The position numbers and the translations under genes were made by a program. From Aestuariispira ectoiniformans (lineage in GTDB: Bacteria; Pseudomonadota; Alphaproteobacteria; UBA8366; Aestuariispiraceae), in the NCBI RefSeq assembly GCF_025136295.1, contig NZ_CP062788.1, positions 4,233,588 to 4,297,587 of the forward strand: a stretch of DNA of 64,000 nt. The letters run 5' to 3'. The notes below the pieces were generated by a model that was not told where the DNA came from, made no database searches, and saw only the letters and a program-made list of their open reading frames with translations. Shown here in pieces: positions 25,137-33,441 of this stretch. Every line of letters starts with the position of its first letter. Within the stretch, counting starts at the first letter, position 1.

Positions 25137-26147
25137 TTACGCCCCTTCAGCCCTGAAGGGGCGATTCAGCAGGGTCTGGATGGTCGCGTCGATATCGGCA
25201 TTGCCGGTAACGATCGCGTTGACCGCCTCGCAAATCGGCATCTCGACCCCGTGCTTACGCGCAAGAGCCGTCACCGACTCCGCAGACCAGACGCCTTCCG
25301 TCACGGCACGGCGTTCATCCAGGATTTCCTGGACGCTGCGGCCCCGGCCCAACTCGATCCCGAAGGACATATTGCGTGACTGCGGGCTGTTGCAGGTCAG
25401 GGTCAGGTCACCCATCCCGCTCAACCCCATGATCGTCTCGGCGCGCCCACCAAGCTTTTCGGCCAGACGCATCACCTCTGCCAGACCACGGGTCACCAGT
25501 GCCGCCCGGGCGTTTTCACCCAATTCCCGTCCGGTAACGATACCGCAGGCAATTGCCAGCACGTTTTTTACAGCCCCCCCGACTTCCGCACCGATCACAT
25601 CATCGGTCACATAGGGACGGAAGGTGGGCAGGCCGACGGCCTTCAAAACCGCATCCTGAACCCAGGTTTTCTCTGCCGCCAGCGTGACCGCCGTCGGCAG
25701 TCCCAAGGCCACTTCACGGGCAAAGGTCGGCCCGGAAAGCACCGCGACCTCAGCATCCGGCAGGCAGGCCTCTGCAACCTCGCTCATCAGCATACCCGTG
25801 CTGCGTTCCACGCCTTTGGAACACAATGCCACCGGTCTGCCTGCACAGAAGTCCGCAACAGGAGCGATCACATCCCGCATACGCTGGGACGGCACCACCA
25901 GCAGGATAGCAAAGGCGTCTTCCAAGGCCTCCGCCATATTGGTGGTGGCGCGGATACCGGCGTCCAACGCCACATCCGGCAGGTAAAGCGGATTACCGAT
26001 ACCGTTGTTGATGTCGTCCACGACCTGGGCATTGCGGGCCCAGAGCACCACGTCATTGCCCGCCCGACGGGCCGCACAGGCCAAAGCCGTACCCCAGGCA
26101 CCACCGCCGATTACCGCAACATGTTCAGGAATAACTTCTGTCGACAT
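25137..26147 (-). CDS. gpsA: Glycerol-3-phosphate dehydrogenase [NAD(P)+]
   Basis: This 336-residue enzyme reduces dihydroxyacetone phosphate to sn-glycerol-3-phosphate for phospholipid synthesis. The nucleotide-binding loop is VIGGGAWGTALA (residues 12-23). The catalytic lysine is in the family motif VGGAVKNVLAIACGI. The substrate-binding region includes GLSGMGDLTLTC, and NMSFGIELGRG follows. It starts seven bases after tsaD, an operon order conserved in alphaproteobacteria. Confidence 0.94.
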   Translation of the reverse strand: MSTEVIPEHVAVIGGGAWGTALACAARRAGNDVVLWARNAQVVDDINNGIGNPLYLPDVALDAGIRATTNMAEALEDAFAILLVVPSQRMRDVIAPVADFCAGRPVALCSKGVERSTGMLMSEVAEACLPDAEVAVLSGPTFAREVALGLPTAVTLAAEKTWVQDAVLKAVGLPTFRPYVTDDVIGAEVGGAVKNVLAIACGIVTGRELGENARAALVTRGLAEVMRLAEKLGGRAETIMGLSGMGDLTLTCNSPQSRNMSFGIELGRGRSVQEILDERRAVTEGVWSAESVTALARKHGVEMPICEAVNAIVTGNADIDATIQTLLNRPFRAEGA

Positions 26148-26154
26148 GATTTTA

Positions 26155-27195
26155 TTATGCAGAGGGGATGGTCATGCTGTCCAGCGGCCAACGCGGACGC
26201 GGTGCAAATTCAAGCGTATCGGTCAGACCAAGACGCAGCCGTTCCAGTCCCGCCCATGCGATCATCGCCGCGTTGTCGGTGCAAAGGTTGATCGGCGGCG
26301 CGGCAAATTGCATCCCTGCCTTCTTGCAGGTCTCCGTCAGAACGCCCCGAATATGAACATTCGCGGCAACGCCCCCGCCGACCACCAGCGTGTGGCCCGT
26401 GCCATGCTCTTCCGCAAAGCGTTTCATGGCCCGGCTGCAACGATCCGCCAGAACATCACCCACCGCCTCCTGGAAGGCCGCACAGATATCCGCGCGCTCC
26501 TGCTCGTTGGGCATGCCTTCGGGCAGTTTCTGGATAATCTGGCGCACAGCCGTCTTCAGGCCGGAGAAGGAAAAATCACAATCGGGCCGCCCGACCATGG
26601 GCCGCGGCAGCTTGAAACGGCTTGCATCGCCGGACCGGGCTGCAATCTCAACATTAGGGCCACCTGGATAAGGCAGGCCCAGCATCTTGGCCGTCTTGTC
26701 GAAGGCCTCGCCCACCGCATCGTCCACCGTGCGGCCATAAAGCGTATAACGCCCGACCCCTTCTACGGACAGCAACTGACAATGCCCGCCGGAGACCAGC
26801 AACAGAAGATAGGGAAACTCAACCTGTTCAGTCAGCCGCGCCGTCAGGGCATGGCCTTCCAGATGGTTCACCGCCACGAAGGGCTTGCCTGCCGCGGAGG
26901 CAATGGCCTTTGCCGTCATCACGCCAACGATCACACCGCCGATCAGGCCCGGGCCGCTGGTGGCCGCCACGGCGTCCAGATCGTCATAGGAGACACCGGC
27001 GTCTGTCATCGCCTGACGAACCAGATCATCGATGTGATCCAGATGGCTGCGCGCGGCAATTTCCGGCACAACGCCGCCATAGGGGCGGTGCTCGTCCAGT
27101 TGCGACAGAACCACGTTGGACAGGACCGTGCCGTCCGCTTTCAGCACAGCCGCCGCAGTTTCGTCACAGGATGTCTCTATTCCCAGTACAATCAT
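26155..27195 (-). CDS. tsaD: tRNA N6-threonylcarbamoyladenosine synthesis protein TsaD
   Basis: This 346-residue ASKHA-fold protein transfers the threonylcarbamoyl group to A37 of ANN-decoding tRNAs, together with TsaB and TsaE. Landmarks are [13 protein letters not shown] at the N-terminus, the metal ligands in [13 protein letters not shown], the loop [27 protein letters not shown] with two His, and the [14 protein letters not shown] region. It is divergent from hemC; 69 bases separate the starts, so promoters face away from each other in a short space. Confidence 0.94.
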   Translation of the reverse strand: MIVLGIETSCDETAAAVLKADGTVLSNVVLSQLDEHRPYGGVVPEIAARSHLDHIDDLVRQAMTDAGVSYDDLDAVAATSGPGLIGGVIVGVMTAKAIASAAGKPFVAVNHLEGHALTARLTEQVEFPYLLLLVSGGHCQLLSVEGVGRYTLYGRTVDDAVGEAFDKTAKMLGLPYPGGPNVEIAARSGDASRFKLPRPMVGRPDCDFSFSGLKTAVRQIIQKLPEGMPNEQERADICAAFQEAVGDVLADRCSRAMKRFAEEHGTGHTLVVGGGVAANVHIRGVLTETCKKAGMQFAAPPINLCTDNAAMIAWAGLERLRLGLTDTLEFAPRPRWPLDSMTIPSA

Positions 27196-27264
27196 GCGCT
27201 TGGGTGTAGCCTATTAGCGCCGAATGCGCTACAGATTGCTGAAGAAAAACCGCAAAAAGTGATC

Positions 27265-28179
27265 ATGACAAAAATCCTTAAAATCGGCACCCGTGGGTCC
27301 CCTCTGGCCCTCGCCCAAGCCTACGAAACACGCGACCGCCTTGTTGGGGCCCATCCCGGCCTGCAGGTTGAGATCGTCGACTTCAAAACCACCGGCGACA
27401 AGATCCTGGATCGCCCGCTGTCGCAAGTTGGCGGCAAGGGGCTTTTCACCAAGGAACTGGACGAAGCCCTGACCGATGGCCGCACGGATATTGCCGTCCA
27501 TTCCATGAAGGACCTGGAAACCCAGGTTCCGGACGATCAGGTCATCGGCGCGGTCCTGCCACGCGAAGACGTCCGCGACGCCTTCATCAGCCCCAAGGCG
27601 AAAACCATCGCCGATCTGCCGCAAGGCGCCGTCGTCGGCACCTCCTCACTGCGTCGTCAGGCACAGGTTCTGGCGCTGCGCCCGGATGTGAAGGTCATCA
27701 CCTTCCGGGGCAATGTTCAGACCCGCCTGCGTAAATTGGAAGAAGGCATCGCCGATGCAACCCTTCTTGCCATGGCAGGGCTGAACCGCCTGTCCAAAAC
27801 CGATGTGGTCACCAGCGCGCTTGAGCCGGAAGACCTGCTGCCCGCCGTCGCCCAGGGCGCAATCGCCATCACATTGCGCAAGGACGATCCGGAAACGCTG
27901 GACCTGCTGAAGCCGCTGAATGATGAAACCAGTGCCATCCGTGTTACAGCGGAACGCGCCATGCTTGCAACGCTCGACGGGTCCTGCCGCACACCGATCG
28001 GCGGGCTGGCCGAATTCCAGGATGACGGGCGGCTGCGCCTGCGCGGGCTTCTGGCCAGCGAGGACGGCAAACAGGTCTATCGCGTGGAAGTCTTCGGCGA
28101 TCCGGAAAATGCCGTCGCCCTTGGCAAGGAAGCAGGTGAAAAACTTCTGGCCCTGAGGGGGGAAAGCACTGGTGGCTAA
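27265..28179 (+). CDS. hemC: Hydroxymethylbilane synthase (porphobilinogen deaminase)
   Basis: This 304-residue enzyme condenses four porphobilinogens into hydroxymethylbilane. It has the N-terminal IGTRGSPLALAQA, the SMKDLETQVP region, TSSLRRQAQVLALRPDV, and the dipyrromethane-cofactor cysteine in LDGSCRTPIGGLA. ATG at 27265 is chosen; the open frame upstream is antisense to tsaD and not real. It overlaps the next gene by eight bases, so translation is coupled. Confidence 0.95.
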   Translation: MTKILKIGTRGSPLALAQAYETRDRLVGAHPGLQVEIVDFKTTGDKILDRPLSQVGGKGLFTKELDEALTDGRTDIAVHSMKDLETQVPDDQVIGAVLPREDVRDAFISPKAKTIADLPQGAVVGTSSLRRQAQVLALRPDVKVITFRGNVQTRLRKLEEGIADATLLAMAGLNRLSKTDVVTSALEPEDLLPAVAQGAIAITLRKDDPETLDLLKPLNDETSAIRVTAERAMLATLDGSCRTPIGGLAEFQDDGRLRLRGLLASEDGKQVYRVEVFGDPENAVALGKEAGEKLLALRGESTGG

Positions 28180-30523
28180 GCCCGTCCTAATCACGCGCCC
28201 GGAACAGGATGCCGCCCCGCTTGCAAGCCGGGTGGCCTATCTGGGCGGTGATCCGGTGCTATGCCCCCTGCTGACCATCCGCTATCTGGATGCGGAAATC
28301 GACCTGAAGGGTGTTCAGGGCCTGCTCTTCACCTCCGCCAATGGCGTTCGGGCCTTTGCGCGGTTGTGCGAGGAACGCAGCCTGCCGGTCTACGCCGTCG
28401 GCAACGCAACTGCGACCGAAGCGGAAAAAGAAGGCTTTCAGGACATCAAGGCAGCGGCCGGAGACGTGCACGCGCTGGCCCGCCTTGTCGCAGACAACTG
28501 CAGCCCGGGAAATGGCGAGTTCTTTCACGCCGCTGGCAGCAAACTCGCGGGAGACTTGTCCGGCCTGTTGGGCGCATCCGGTTTTGTAACCCGCCGCGCC
28601 ACACTCTATGAAGCAGACAAGGCGACAAACCTCCCGGACAACGCCGCCGGTATTTTGCGTTCCGGCCAGCAGGCGATTGCGCTTTTCTATTCGCCGCGCA
28701 CCGCCCGGGCCTTTGTCGAACTGGCTGAACAGGCCGGGTTGGACAGTAATCTGGGATCGGTTACGGCCCTTTGCCTGAGCCACGCCGTGGCGGAAAAAAT
28801 TTCATCTTATCAATGGGCAAAGGTTGTCGTCGCAGACAAACCGGAACAAGATAGCCTACTGGGGCAACTGCAAGAGATTTTGGCAAACGACATGGCTGAC
28901 GAAAAGAACCAAGACTCCCAGGGACAGGACCACGAACAGGAAGAACACCTGACTGACGCCGTCGATGCGGAGGCCCTGATTGAGGCCTTTGGCGGCATCC
29001 GGCCGATGGCGAACAAACTGGACGTTGCCGTCAGCACGGTTCAGGGCTGGAAGCTGCGCAACCATATCCCGCCCGCCCGTTTGGAAGAGGTGGAAAAAGC
29101 CGCGCAGGAAAACGATATCGACCTGTCGGAAATCATCCATAAACCCGAAGAGTCGGGTGATACGTCCAAAGCCGCGGAAGCCGCGGATGCGGAACCTGTG
29201 CAGTCTGCCGAAAAACACGGCAAGCCCGACGAAGAAACCAAGGTGGAAACCACACCTGTGACCGAGAAACCTGCGACACAAACCACCACGCCAAGCCCCG
29301 CTCCGGCAAAAGGCAGCAACAAACTCGCCTGGACTGCGTTGCTGGCATCCCTGGCGGTTGGCACCGCCCTTGTTCTGCAGCCCTACTGGGCGCCAAGCGT
29401 GAATACAAAGCTGCAACCCGTGCTTGAGAAAGCCGCGCCCAATGTTTTCAAGGCCCGCTCACCCCAGACGGCGGGGAGCGCCCCCGGCCAGGAGGTCACG
29501 GCACTGAAGGGCGAATTTGATGCGCAACTCAGCGCCCTGACCCGCCAGATGGACGGCCTTGCCAGCGCCATTTCCGCCCTCGAAGGCCAGGAAACCGTCA
29601 TGGCCGCAGACGGGAACACCGACATCCTCAAGGATCGGCTGCAAGCGATGCAGGATCGCCTCACGGCCCTGGAGGAAGTTGGCGGCGGTGCGGCCAGTGC
29701 CCCTGCGGCAGATGTCGCGGCCCTGAAATCGCAACTGGCACAGCTTGAGGCCGACAAGGACGCCGCCATTACAGAGGCTGCCTCTGCACGTGAGGCACTG
29801 CAAAATGCGCTGGATGCCCAGGGACGGCAGGCTGGTACTCTTGCCAGCCGGGTCACCGAACTTGCATCGCGCCTTCAGTCGGTTGAAACGGTGCTCGACG
29901 CCATGGCGACAGAGCCCGCGGTCAGAAACCAGCAGGAAATTGCCCTGGTCGTGGCCGCCGGCCAGTTGGAAGTCCAGGCCCTGGAGGGGCGGAAATACGC
30001 AGACGCCCTGACCACCCTTGAGGCCCTGACCAAGGATATGCCGGAACTGCACCCGGCGATTGCCGCCCTGAAGGAGGGTGCATCGACGGGTGTCGCCACA
30101 CGAACGGGCCTGTTGCAGTCTTTCCAGGTCATGGCCGCCAGAATCGACACGCCGATCAAGGATGCCGACCAGACCAACTGGGTCGATGCAACGCTTGCCA
30201 ACATCTCCGGACTGGTATCGGTCCGGCGCACGGGTGCGGAACCGGACATGCCCCCGATGAGCCGCGCCGAAGCAGCCTTGCATCAGGATGACCTTGCCGG
30301 TGCAATCGATGCGCTGACGCCCCTTGCCGACAGCCGACCGGACGTCGCCGACTGGCTGAAAGCCGCCCGTCAGCGCCTTGCCGTGGAAGAGGCGATCGGT
30401 ACACTCCGGGCGGAAGCCGCCAAGCGCCTCAGCCTTGCTTCGGTCACGCCGGACAACACGATCTCACGGGCTGCGCAGAAAAACCTCACCGACGACACCG
30501 CCAAGGATGAGGCCAGCCAATGA
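28172..30523 (+). CDS. Fusion: uroporphyrinogen-III synthase (HemD) + HTH + Mic60/mitofilin-like membrane protein
   Basis: One uninterrupted 783-residue frame starts at GTG. Residues 1-240 are a HemD domain (VLITRPEQDAAPLASRVAYLG, LLFTSANGVRAFARLC, IALFYSPRTARAFVEL) that would cyclise hydroxymethylbilane. Residues 265-322 form a small helix-turn-helix-like domain (IEAFGGIRPMANKLDVAVS, then VQGWKLRNHIPPARL). A Pro/Thr/Glu-rich linker follows, one membrane segment (about 384-404, LAWTALLASLAVGTALVL), a long Ala/Gln-rich coiled coil (about 440-590) and a C-terminal mitofilin-like (COG4223) helical domain. HemD is normally a separate protein of about 240 residues; Met241 is exactly where a separate second protein would begin. 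Overlaps hemC by eight bases and hemY by four. Confidence 0.85.
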   Translation: MAKPVLITRPEQDAAPLASRVAYLGGDPVLCPLLTIRYLDAEIDLKGVQGLLFTSANGVRAFARLCEERSLPVYAVGNATATEAEKEGFQDIKAAAGDVHALARLVADNCSPGNGEFFHAAGSKLAGDLSGLLGASGFVTRRATLYEADKATNLPDNAAGILRSGQQAIALFYSPRTARAFVELAEQAGLDSNLGSVTALCLSHAVAEKISSYQWAKVVVADKPEQDSLLGQLQEILANDMADEKNQDSQGQDHEQEEHLTDAVDAEALIEAFGGIRPMANKLDVAVSTVQGWKLRNHIPPARLEEVEKAAQENDIDLSEIIHKPEESGDTSKAAEAADAEPVQSAEKHGKPDEETKVETTPVTEKPATQTTTPSPAPAKGSNKLAWTALLASLAVGTALVLQPYWAPSVNTKLQPVLEKAAPNVFKARSPQTAGSAPGQEVTALKGEFDAQLSALTRQMDGLASAISALEGQETVMAADGNTDILKDRLQAMQDRLTALEEVGGGAASAPAADVAALKSQLAQLEADKDAAITEAASAREALQNALDAQGRQAGTLASRVTELASRLQSVETVLDAMATEPAVRNQQEIALVVAAGQLEVQALEGRKYADALTTLEALTKDMPELHPAIAALKEGASTGVATRTGLLQSFQVMAARIDTPIKDADQTNWVDATLANISGLVSVRRTGAEPDMPPMSRAEAALHQDDLAGAIDALTPLADSRPDVADWLKAARQRLAVEEAIGTLRAEAAKRLSLASVTPDNTISRAAQKNLTDDTAKDEASQ

Positions 30524-31713
30524 CCCGTGGATTACTGCTTCTTATCAAGGTTCTGGTCCTTGCGGGTGCGGCCTTCTGGTTGGCGGAGCAACCCGGCCAG
30601 GTGACGTTGGAATGGCAGGGATGGCGGCTGGATACCACGGTCGGTATCTTCCTGCTGGCCACGGTTCTCTTCGGCCTGTCGCTTGCCTTCCTGATCTGGC
30701 TTTTCCGGTCAGTCTGGGGTGCGCCAAAAGCCTACAGCCGTTTTCGCAGCCAATCCCGCCGGGAGCGCGGCTATCGCGCCCTGACGCAGGGCCTGGTTGC
30801 CGTTGCCGCCGGCGACAAATACGAGGCCGCCCGCCAGTCCCGCCGCGCCAATGCACTGTTGAATGATCCGCCGCTGACCATGCTGTTGTCGGCCCAGTCC
30901 GCACAGCTTGCAGGCGACGACAAGGCCGCAACAGACTATTTCAAATCCATGCTGGACCAGCCGGACGCCGCCTTTCTGGGTGTGCGCGGGCTGATGATGC
31001 AGGCCATCAAATCCGGCGACAAGGCAGAGGCCCTGCGCCTTGCCAAAAAGGCCAATGAGTTGCGTCCGGACACACCCTGGGTACTGAAAGAACTGATGGA
31101 GCTGCAACTGGCCGCCGGTGATGTGGACAATGCGATTGCAACCTTGGATCGCGCAGTGAAGGTGAAGGCCATCAGCGCGGAACAGGGAACGAAACGCAAG
31201 GCTGACCTGCTGATGGCAAAAAGCCGTCAGGCCCGCGAGGAACATGATGCGGACCGCGCCCTGAAATTTGCAGGCCAGGCCCAGAAACTGGACCCGCAGT
31301 CGGTGGAGGCCATCACTATTCAGGCACGCCTTCTGATCCAGCAGGGCAAAAGCCGAAAGGCCGAACGCCTGATCGAAGAAGCCTGGAAAACGGTTCCCTG
31401 TGCGGCGCTTGCCAATGCCTATCGCGATGCCAGCACCGAAACGGATATGCTGTATCAGGTCAAACGCTTTGAAGGCCTGCTCGCGCAAAATCCGGATCAT
31501 GCGGAAAGCCACATTGCGCTGGCCCGCATTTCACTCGACGCCAAGCTTTGGGGCGAGGCCCGCAGCCATCTGAAGAAACTGGACGACAGCGACGTTACCC
31601 CGCGCGTCTGCCGCATGATGGCCGAACTGGAAGAGGCGGAGCACGGCGATCTGGATGCAGCGCGCCGCTGGCTGGAACGCGCCTCTGCCGACGAACAGAA
31701 CGGCGAAATCTAG
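30520..31713 (+). CDS. hemY: HemY-like inner-membrane TPR protein
   Basis: This 397-residue protein has two N-terminal membrane segments (LLLLIKVLVLAGAAFWLA and TVGIFLLATVLFGLSLAFLIWLF) followed by the HemY N-terminal signature FRSQSRRERGYRALTQGLVAVAAGD and tetratricopeptide-like helical repeats to the end. HemY proteins accompany the late uroporphyrinogen genes in proteobacteria; their biochemical role in haem synthesis is not settled. The ATGA overlap with the fusion gene shows translational coupling. It should not be confused with Bacillus HemY, an unrelated oxidase. Confidence 0.9.
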   Translation: MTRGLLLLIKVLVLAGAAFWLAEQPGQVTLEWQGWRLDTTVGIFLLATVLFGLSLAFLIWLFRSVWGAPKAYSRFRSQSRRERGYRALTQGLVAVAAGDKYEAARQSRRANALLNDPPLTMLLSAQSAQLAGDDKAATDYFKSMLDQPDAAFLGVRGLMMQAIKSGDKAEALRLAKKANELRPDTPWVLKELMELQLAAGDVDNAIATLDRAVKVKAISAEQGTKRKADLLMAKSRQAREEHDADRALKFAGQAQKLDPQSVEAITIQARLLIQQGKSRKAERLIEEAWKTVPCAALANAYRDASTETDMLYQVKRFEGLLAQNPDHAESHIALARISLDAKLWGEARSHLKKLDDSDVTPRVCRMMAELEEAEHGDLDAARRWLERASADEQNGEI

Positions 31714-31732
31714 GGTTCCCCCGCCATTAGCA

Positions 31733-31762
31733 CAAAAAAAATGCCGGTTAAAAAACCGGCAG
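31733..31762 (-). terminator. Minus-strand intrinsic terminator
   Basis: Read on the minus strand, TGCCGGTT and AACCGGCA pair around TTTT and are followed by TTTTTTTT. On the plus strand it lies 28 bases after hemY but has no T-run there, so termination of hemY here is doubtful. Confidence 0.7.
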
Positions 31763-31823
31763 GTGCAAGTCAGGGGATCTAGGGAGGGAGACTATGTTGG
31801 GAAAAACCCTTTCAAATCTCTAT
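31733..31823 (-). ncRNA. Candidate small RNA (minus strand) with anti-SD stretch
   Basis: On the minus strand a CRP-like palindrome (31873-31858), a TATATA -10 box (31835-31830), a C-rich stretch TCTCCCTCCCT (31791-31781) and a hairpin TGCCGGTT / AACCGGCA followed by eight T residues line up in the order of a short transcript of about 90 bases. The upstream geometry matches the stronger candidate at 17477. The opposing reading is a 17-codon peptide frame on the plus strand (31794-31847) with a strong ribosome-binding site, to which the C-rich stretch is simply the complement. I favour the RNA because the T-run lies on the minus strand. Confidence 0.4.
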
Positions 31824-31847
31824 ACTCCCTATATAGGCACGACCTGA
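31794..31847 (+). CDS. Possible 17-residue peptide frame (alternative to the minus-strand RNA)
   Basis: AGGGAGGGAG lies three bases before an ATG that opens a 17-codon frame (MLGKTLSNLYTPYIGTT). The ribosome-binding site is unusually strong. There is no recognised family and the frame crosses the proposed minus-strand -10 box. It is reported as a competing explanation for the same bases, with low confidence. Confidence 0.2.
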   Translation: MLGKTLSNLYTPYIGTT

Positions 31848-31857
31848 GACGATTTTA

Positions 31858-31873
31858 AGTGATTGCAATCACA
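31858..31873 (-). promoter_or_regulatory. CRP/FNR-type palindrome upstream of minus-strand RNA
   Basis: Minus strand TGTGATTGCAATCACT contains the perfect palindrome GTGATTGCAATCAC. It is 22 bases from a TATATA box on the minus strand, again class II spacing. In the plus direction no -10 box lies at the matching distance. Confidence 0.45.
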
Positions 31874-31896
31874 GGGCGGCAAATTAATTTTCCCGC

Positions 31897-31925
31897 TTGC
31901 CAAACGCGTCACATCGCCTTATGTT
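31897..31925 (+). promoter_or_regulatory. tRNA-Thr promoter
   Basis: TTGCCA and TATGTT are separated by 17 bases, placing the transcription start about 13 bases before the tRNA. This is a good sigma-70 type match. Confidence 0.65.
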
Positions 31926-31944
31926 CCGCGCCGCAAATAATTGC

Positions 31945-32020
<76 letters not shown>

Positions 32021-32026
32021 GCTTTC

Positions 32027-32067
32027 ACAAGGGCCTGGCTGACTTATCAGCCGGGCCCTTGTTTTTT
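32027..32067 (+). terminator. tRNA-Thr terminator
   Basis: CAAGGGCCTGGCTGA pairs with TCAGCCGGGCCCTTG (one T-G pair) around a short loop, followed by T6. It begins seven bases after the tRNA CCA end. Confidence 0.9.
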
Positions 32068-32144
32068 GGCCTGTGACGCTCTGCCCCACAAGCCTGGCAA
32101 TATTAGCATTGGCTTCCATAATGACAATTGGCTAACCTGTTGCC

Positions 32145-32627
32145 TTGTATGGAAAAGCTGAGTTCAATGCCCTCGTGAAAGATATCAAATCCGAATACCT
32201 CAGGGATCTTTACCAATACTGGCATGGGAATTGTGCCGGCAAGGCGGTCCTGCCGCGTGACCGGTTCGACCCCGTCGATATCCCCAGGCTTTTAAGCCGC
32301 CTTATCCTGCTGGATGTTATCGACCAGGGGCAGGATTTCCGATACCGGGTTGTGGGCACGGATGTTGTCGGCGCGATCGGTCGGGATTTCACCGGCGAAC
32401 GCCTGACGGACTATCACAAGGGCCATGAGGATATTTCGGTCATTAACGGCTATAAAATCCTGTTGGAAACCGGAGAACCGCAACTGGAAACCCGCAGCCT
32501 GACCAGTGTCGGCCGGGACTATGTCACCTATGAACGGTTGCTTTTGCCTATGGCGAGGAACAGTCAGAAGGTCGATACGATACTGGCGGGATTGGAATTT
32601 CACCTGCCCCGTGACAGGACGCCCTAG
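32145..32627 (+). CDS. PAS-domain protein (PAS_5-type)
   Basis: This protein of up to 160 residues consists of a single PAS-like domain of the alphaproteobacterial PAS_5 type: SEYLRDLYQYWHGNCAGKAVLPRDRFDPVDIPRLLSRLILLDV, then FRYRVVGTDVVGAIGRDFTGERLTDYH and YERLLLPMA. It has no output domain. The ligand is unknown. The start is uncertain: TTG at 32145 or GTG at 32175 (MKDIKSEYLRDL), neither with a convincing ribosome-binding site. It lies alone between the tRNA terminator and a small membrane peptide gene. Confidence 0.78.
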   Translation: MYGKAEFNALVKDIKSEYLRDLYQYWHGNCAGKAVLPRDRFDPVDIPRLLSRLILLDVIDQGQDFRYRVVGTDVVGAIGRDFTGERLTDYHKGHEDISVINGYKILLETGEPQLETRSLTSVGRDYVTYERLLLPMARNSQKVDTILAGLEFHLPRDRTP

Positions 32628-32739
32628 GAGCCATTCGCGAATCGCATAGGGGAATTGCAAGACCAGCGCTCCTAATCCTTTTCGAAAAGGCGCATATGTC
32701 TCTCATCAGGCAATGATGATTTTGGCAAGGAGCAACATC

Positions 32740-32826
32740 ATGGTTTTCGACAACAGCTTCAACTCTTCCGTCTACGCATATGCAGGCGCAATTGTTGCTT
32801 TTGGTCTGCTGGTACTGGCCCTGTAA
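32740..32826 (+). CDS. 28-residue single-pass membrane peptide
   Basis: AAGGAG stands eight bases before an ATG that opens a 28-codon frame. The peptide has a short polar start (MVFDNSFNSSVYAYAG) and a hydrophobic C-terminal helix (AIVAFGLLVLAL). A terminator follows 21 bases after the TAA. The strong ribosome-binding site, the membrane-helix composition and the dedicated terminator make a real small protein likely. I recognise no family; size and polarity resemble regulatory or assembly micro-peptides of membrane complexes. Confidence 0.6.
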   Translation: MVFDNSFNSSVYAYAGAIVAFGLLVLAL

Positions 32827-32847
32827 GACAATGACACATTCCCGATA

Positions 32848-32879
32848 AAAGCCCTGGTTTTCCAAGCCAGGGCTTTTTT
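32848..32879 (+). terminator. Terminator after the 28-residue peptide gene
   Basis: AAAGCCCTGG pairs with CCAGGGCTTT around TTTTCCAAG, then a run of T. Confidence 0.85.
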
Positions 32880-32956
32880 AATGCCCGGCCCTCGCCCAAG
32901 GGCATCTGACATGGTAGTTTTCCCCAACCATGCCAGACAGAACAAACTGGGCCGCC

Positions 32957-33421
32957 ATGACAAAAACTCTCCTGATCGTCGCCCATATCCCCTCTCCCAA
33001 TACCAGGACATTATGTGACGCCGTTGTCCGCGGCGCATCCCACCCGGATATCGACGGGATTGCGGTTGTCGCCAAGACACCGTTCGAGACCACGCCAGAA
33101 GATGTGCTGGCCGCCGACGGGATCATTCTGGGAACGACAGAAAATCTCGGATATATGAGCGGGGCCCTGAAGGATTTTTTCGACCGCTGCTATTATCCGG
33201 TTCTGGAGAAAAAGCAGGGCCTGCCCTATGCGGCCTATATTCGCGCCGGGCATGACGGAACCGGCACCAGACGCGCCATAGAGACAATCGTCACCGGCCT
33301 TCGCTGGCGCGCCATACAGAAGCCCCTGGTCTGCCGTGGGGAATGGGATCCCCAATTCGAAGATCAATGTGAAGAGTTGGGCATGATGATGGCCGCCGGA
33401 CTGGAAAGCGGCGTTTTCTGA
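32957..33421 (+). CDS. Flavodoxin-fold (NAD(P)H-dependent FMN) oxidoreductase
   Basis: This 154-residue protein starts MTKTLLIVAHIPSPNTRTL, with a phosphate-binding loop of the flavodoxin fold (PSPNTRT), followed by DGIILGTTENLGYMSGALKDFFDRCYYP, the second FMN-binding loop typical of NADPH-dependent FMN reductases and WrbA-like proteins. The start at 32957 is chosen over 32930 on protein grounds. Electron partner and substrate are unknown. It is convergent with the nucleotidase gene. Confidence 0.85.
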   Translation: MTKTLLIVAHIPSPNTRTLCDAVVRGASHPDIDGIAVVAKTPFETTPEDVLAADGIILGTTENLGYMSGALKDFFDRCYYPVLEKKQGLPYAAYIRAGHDGTGTRRAIETIVTGLRWRAIQKPLVCRGEWDPQFEDQCEELGMMMAAGLESGVF

Positions 33422-33441
33422 CAGCGCAATAAGGTCTGTCT

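Noticed and set aside
26005-27264. Long 5' extension of the hemC frame opposite tsaD and gpsA
   Set aside because: HemC homologues start at MTKILKIGTRGSPLALAQA; the extension is antisense to gpsA and tsaD.
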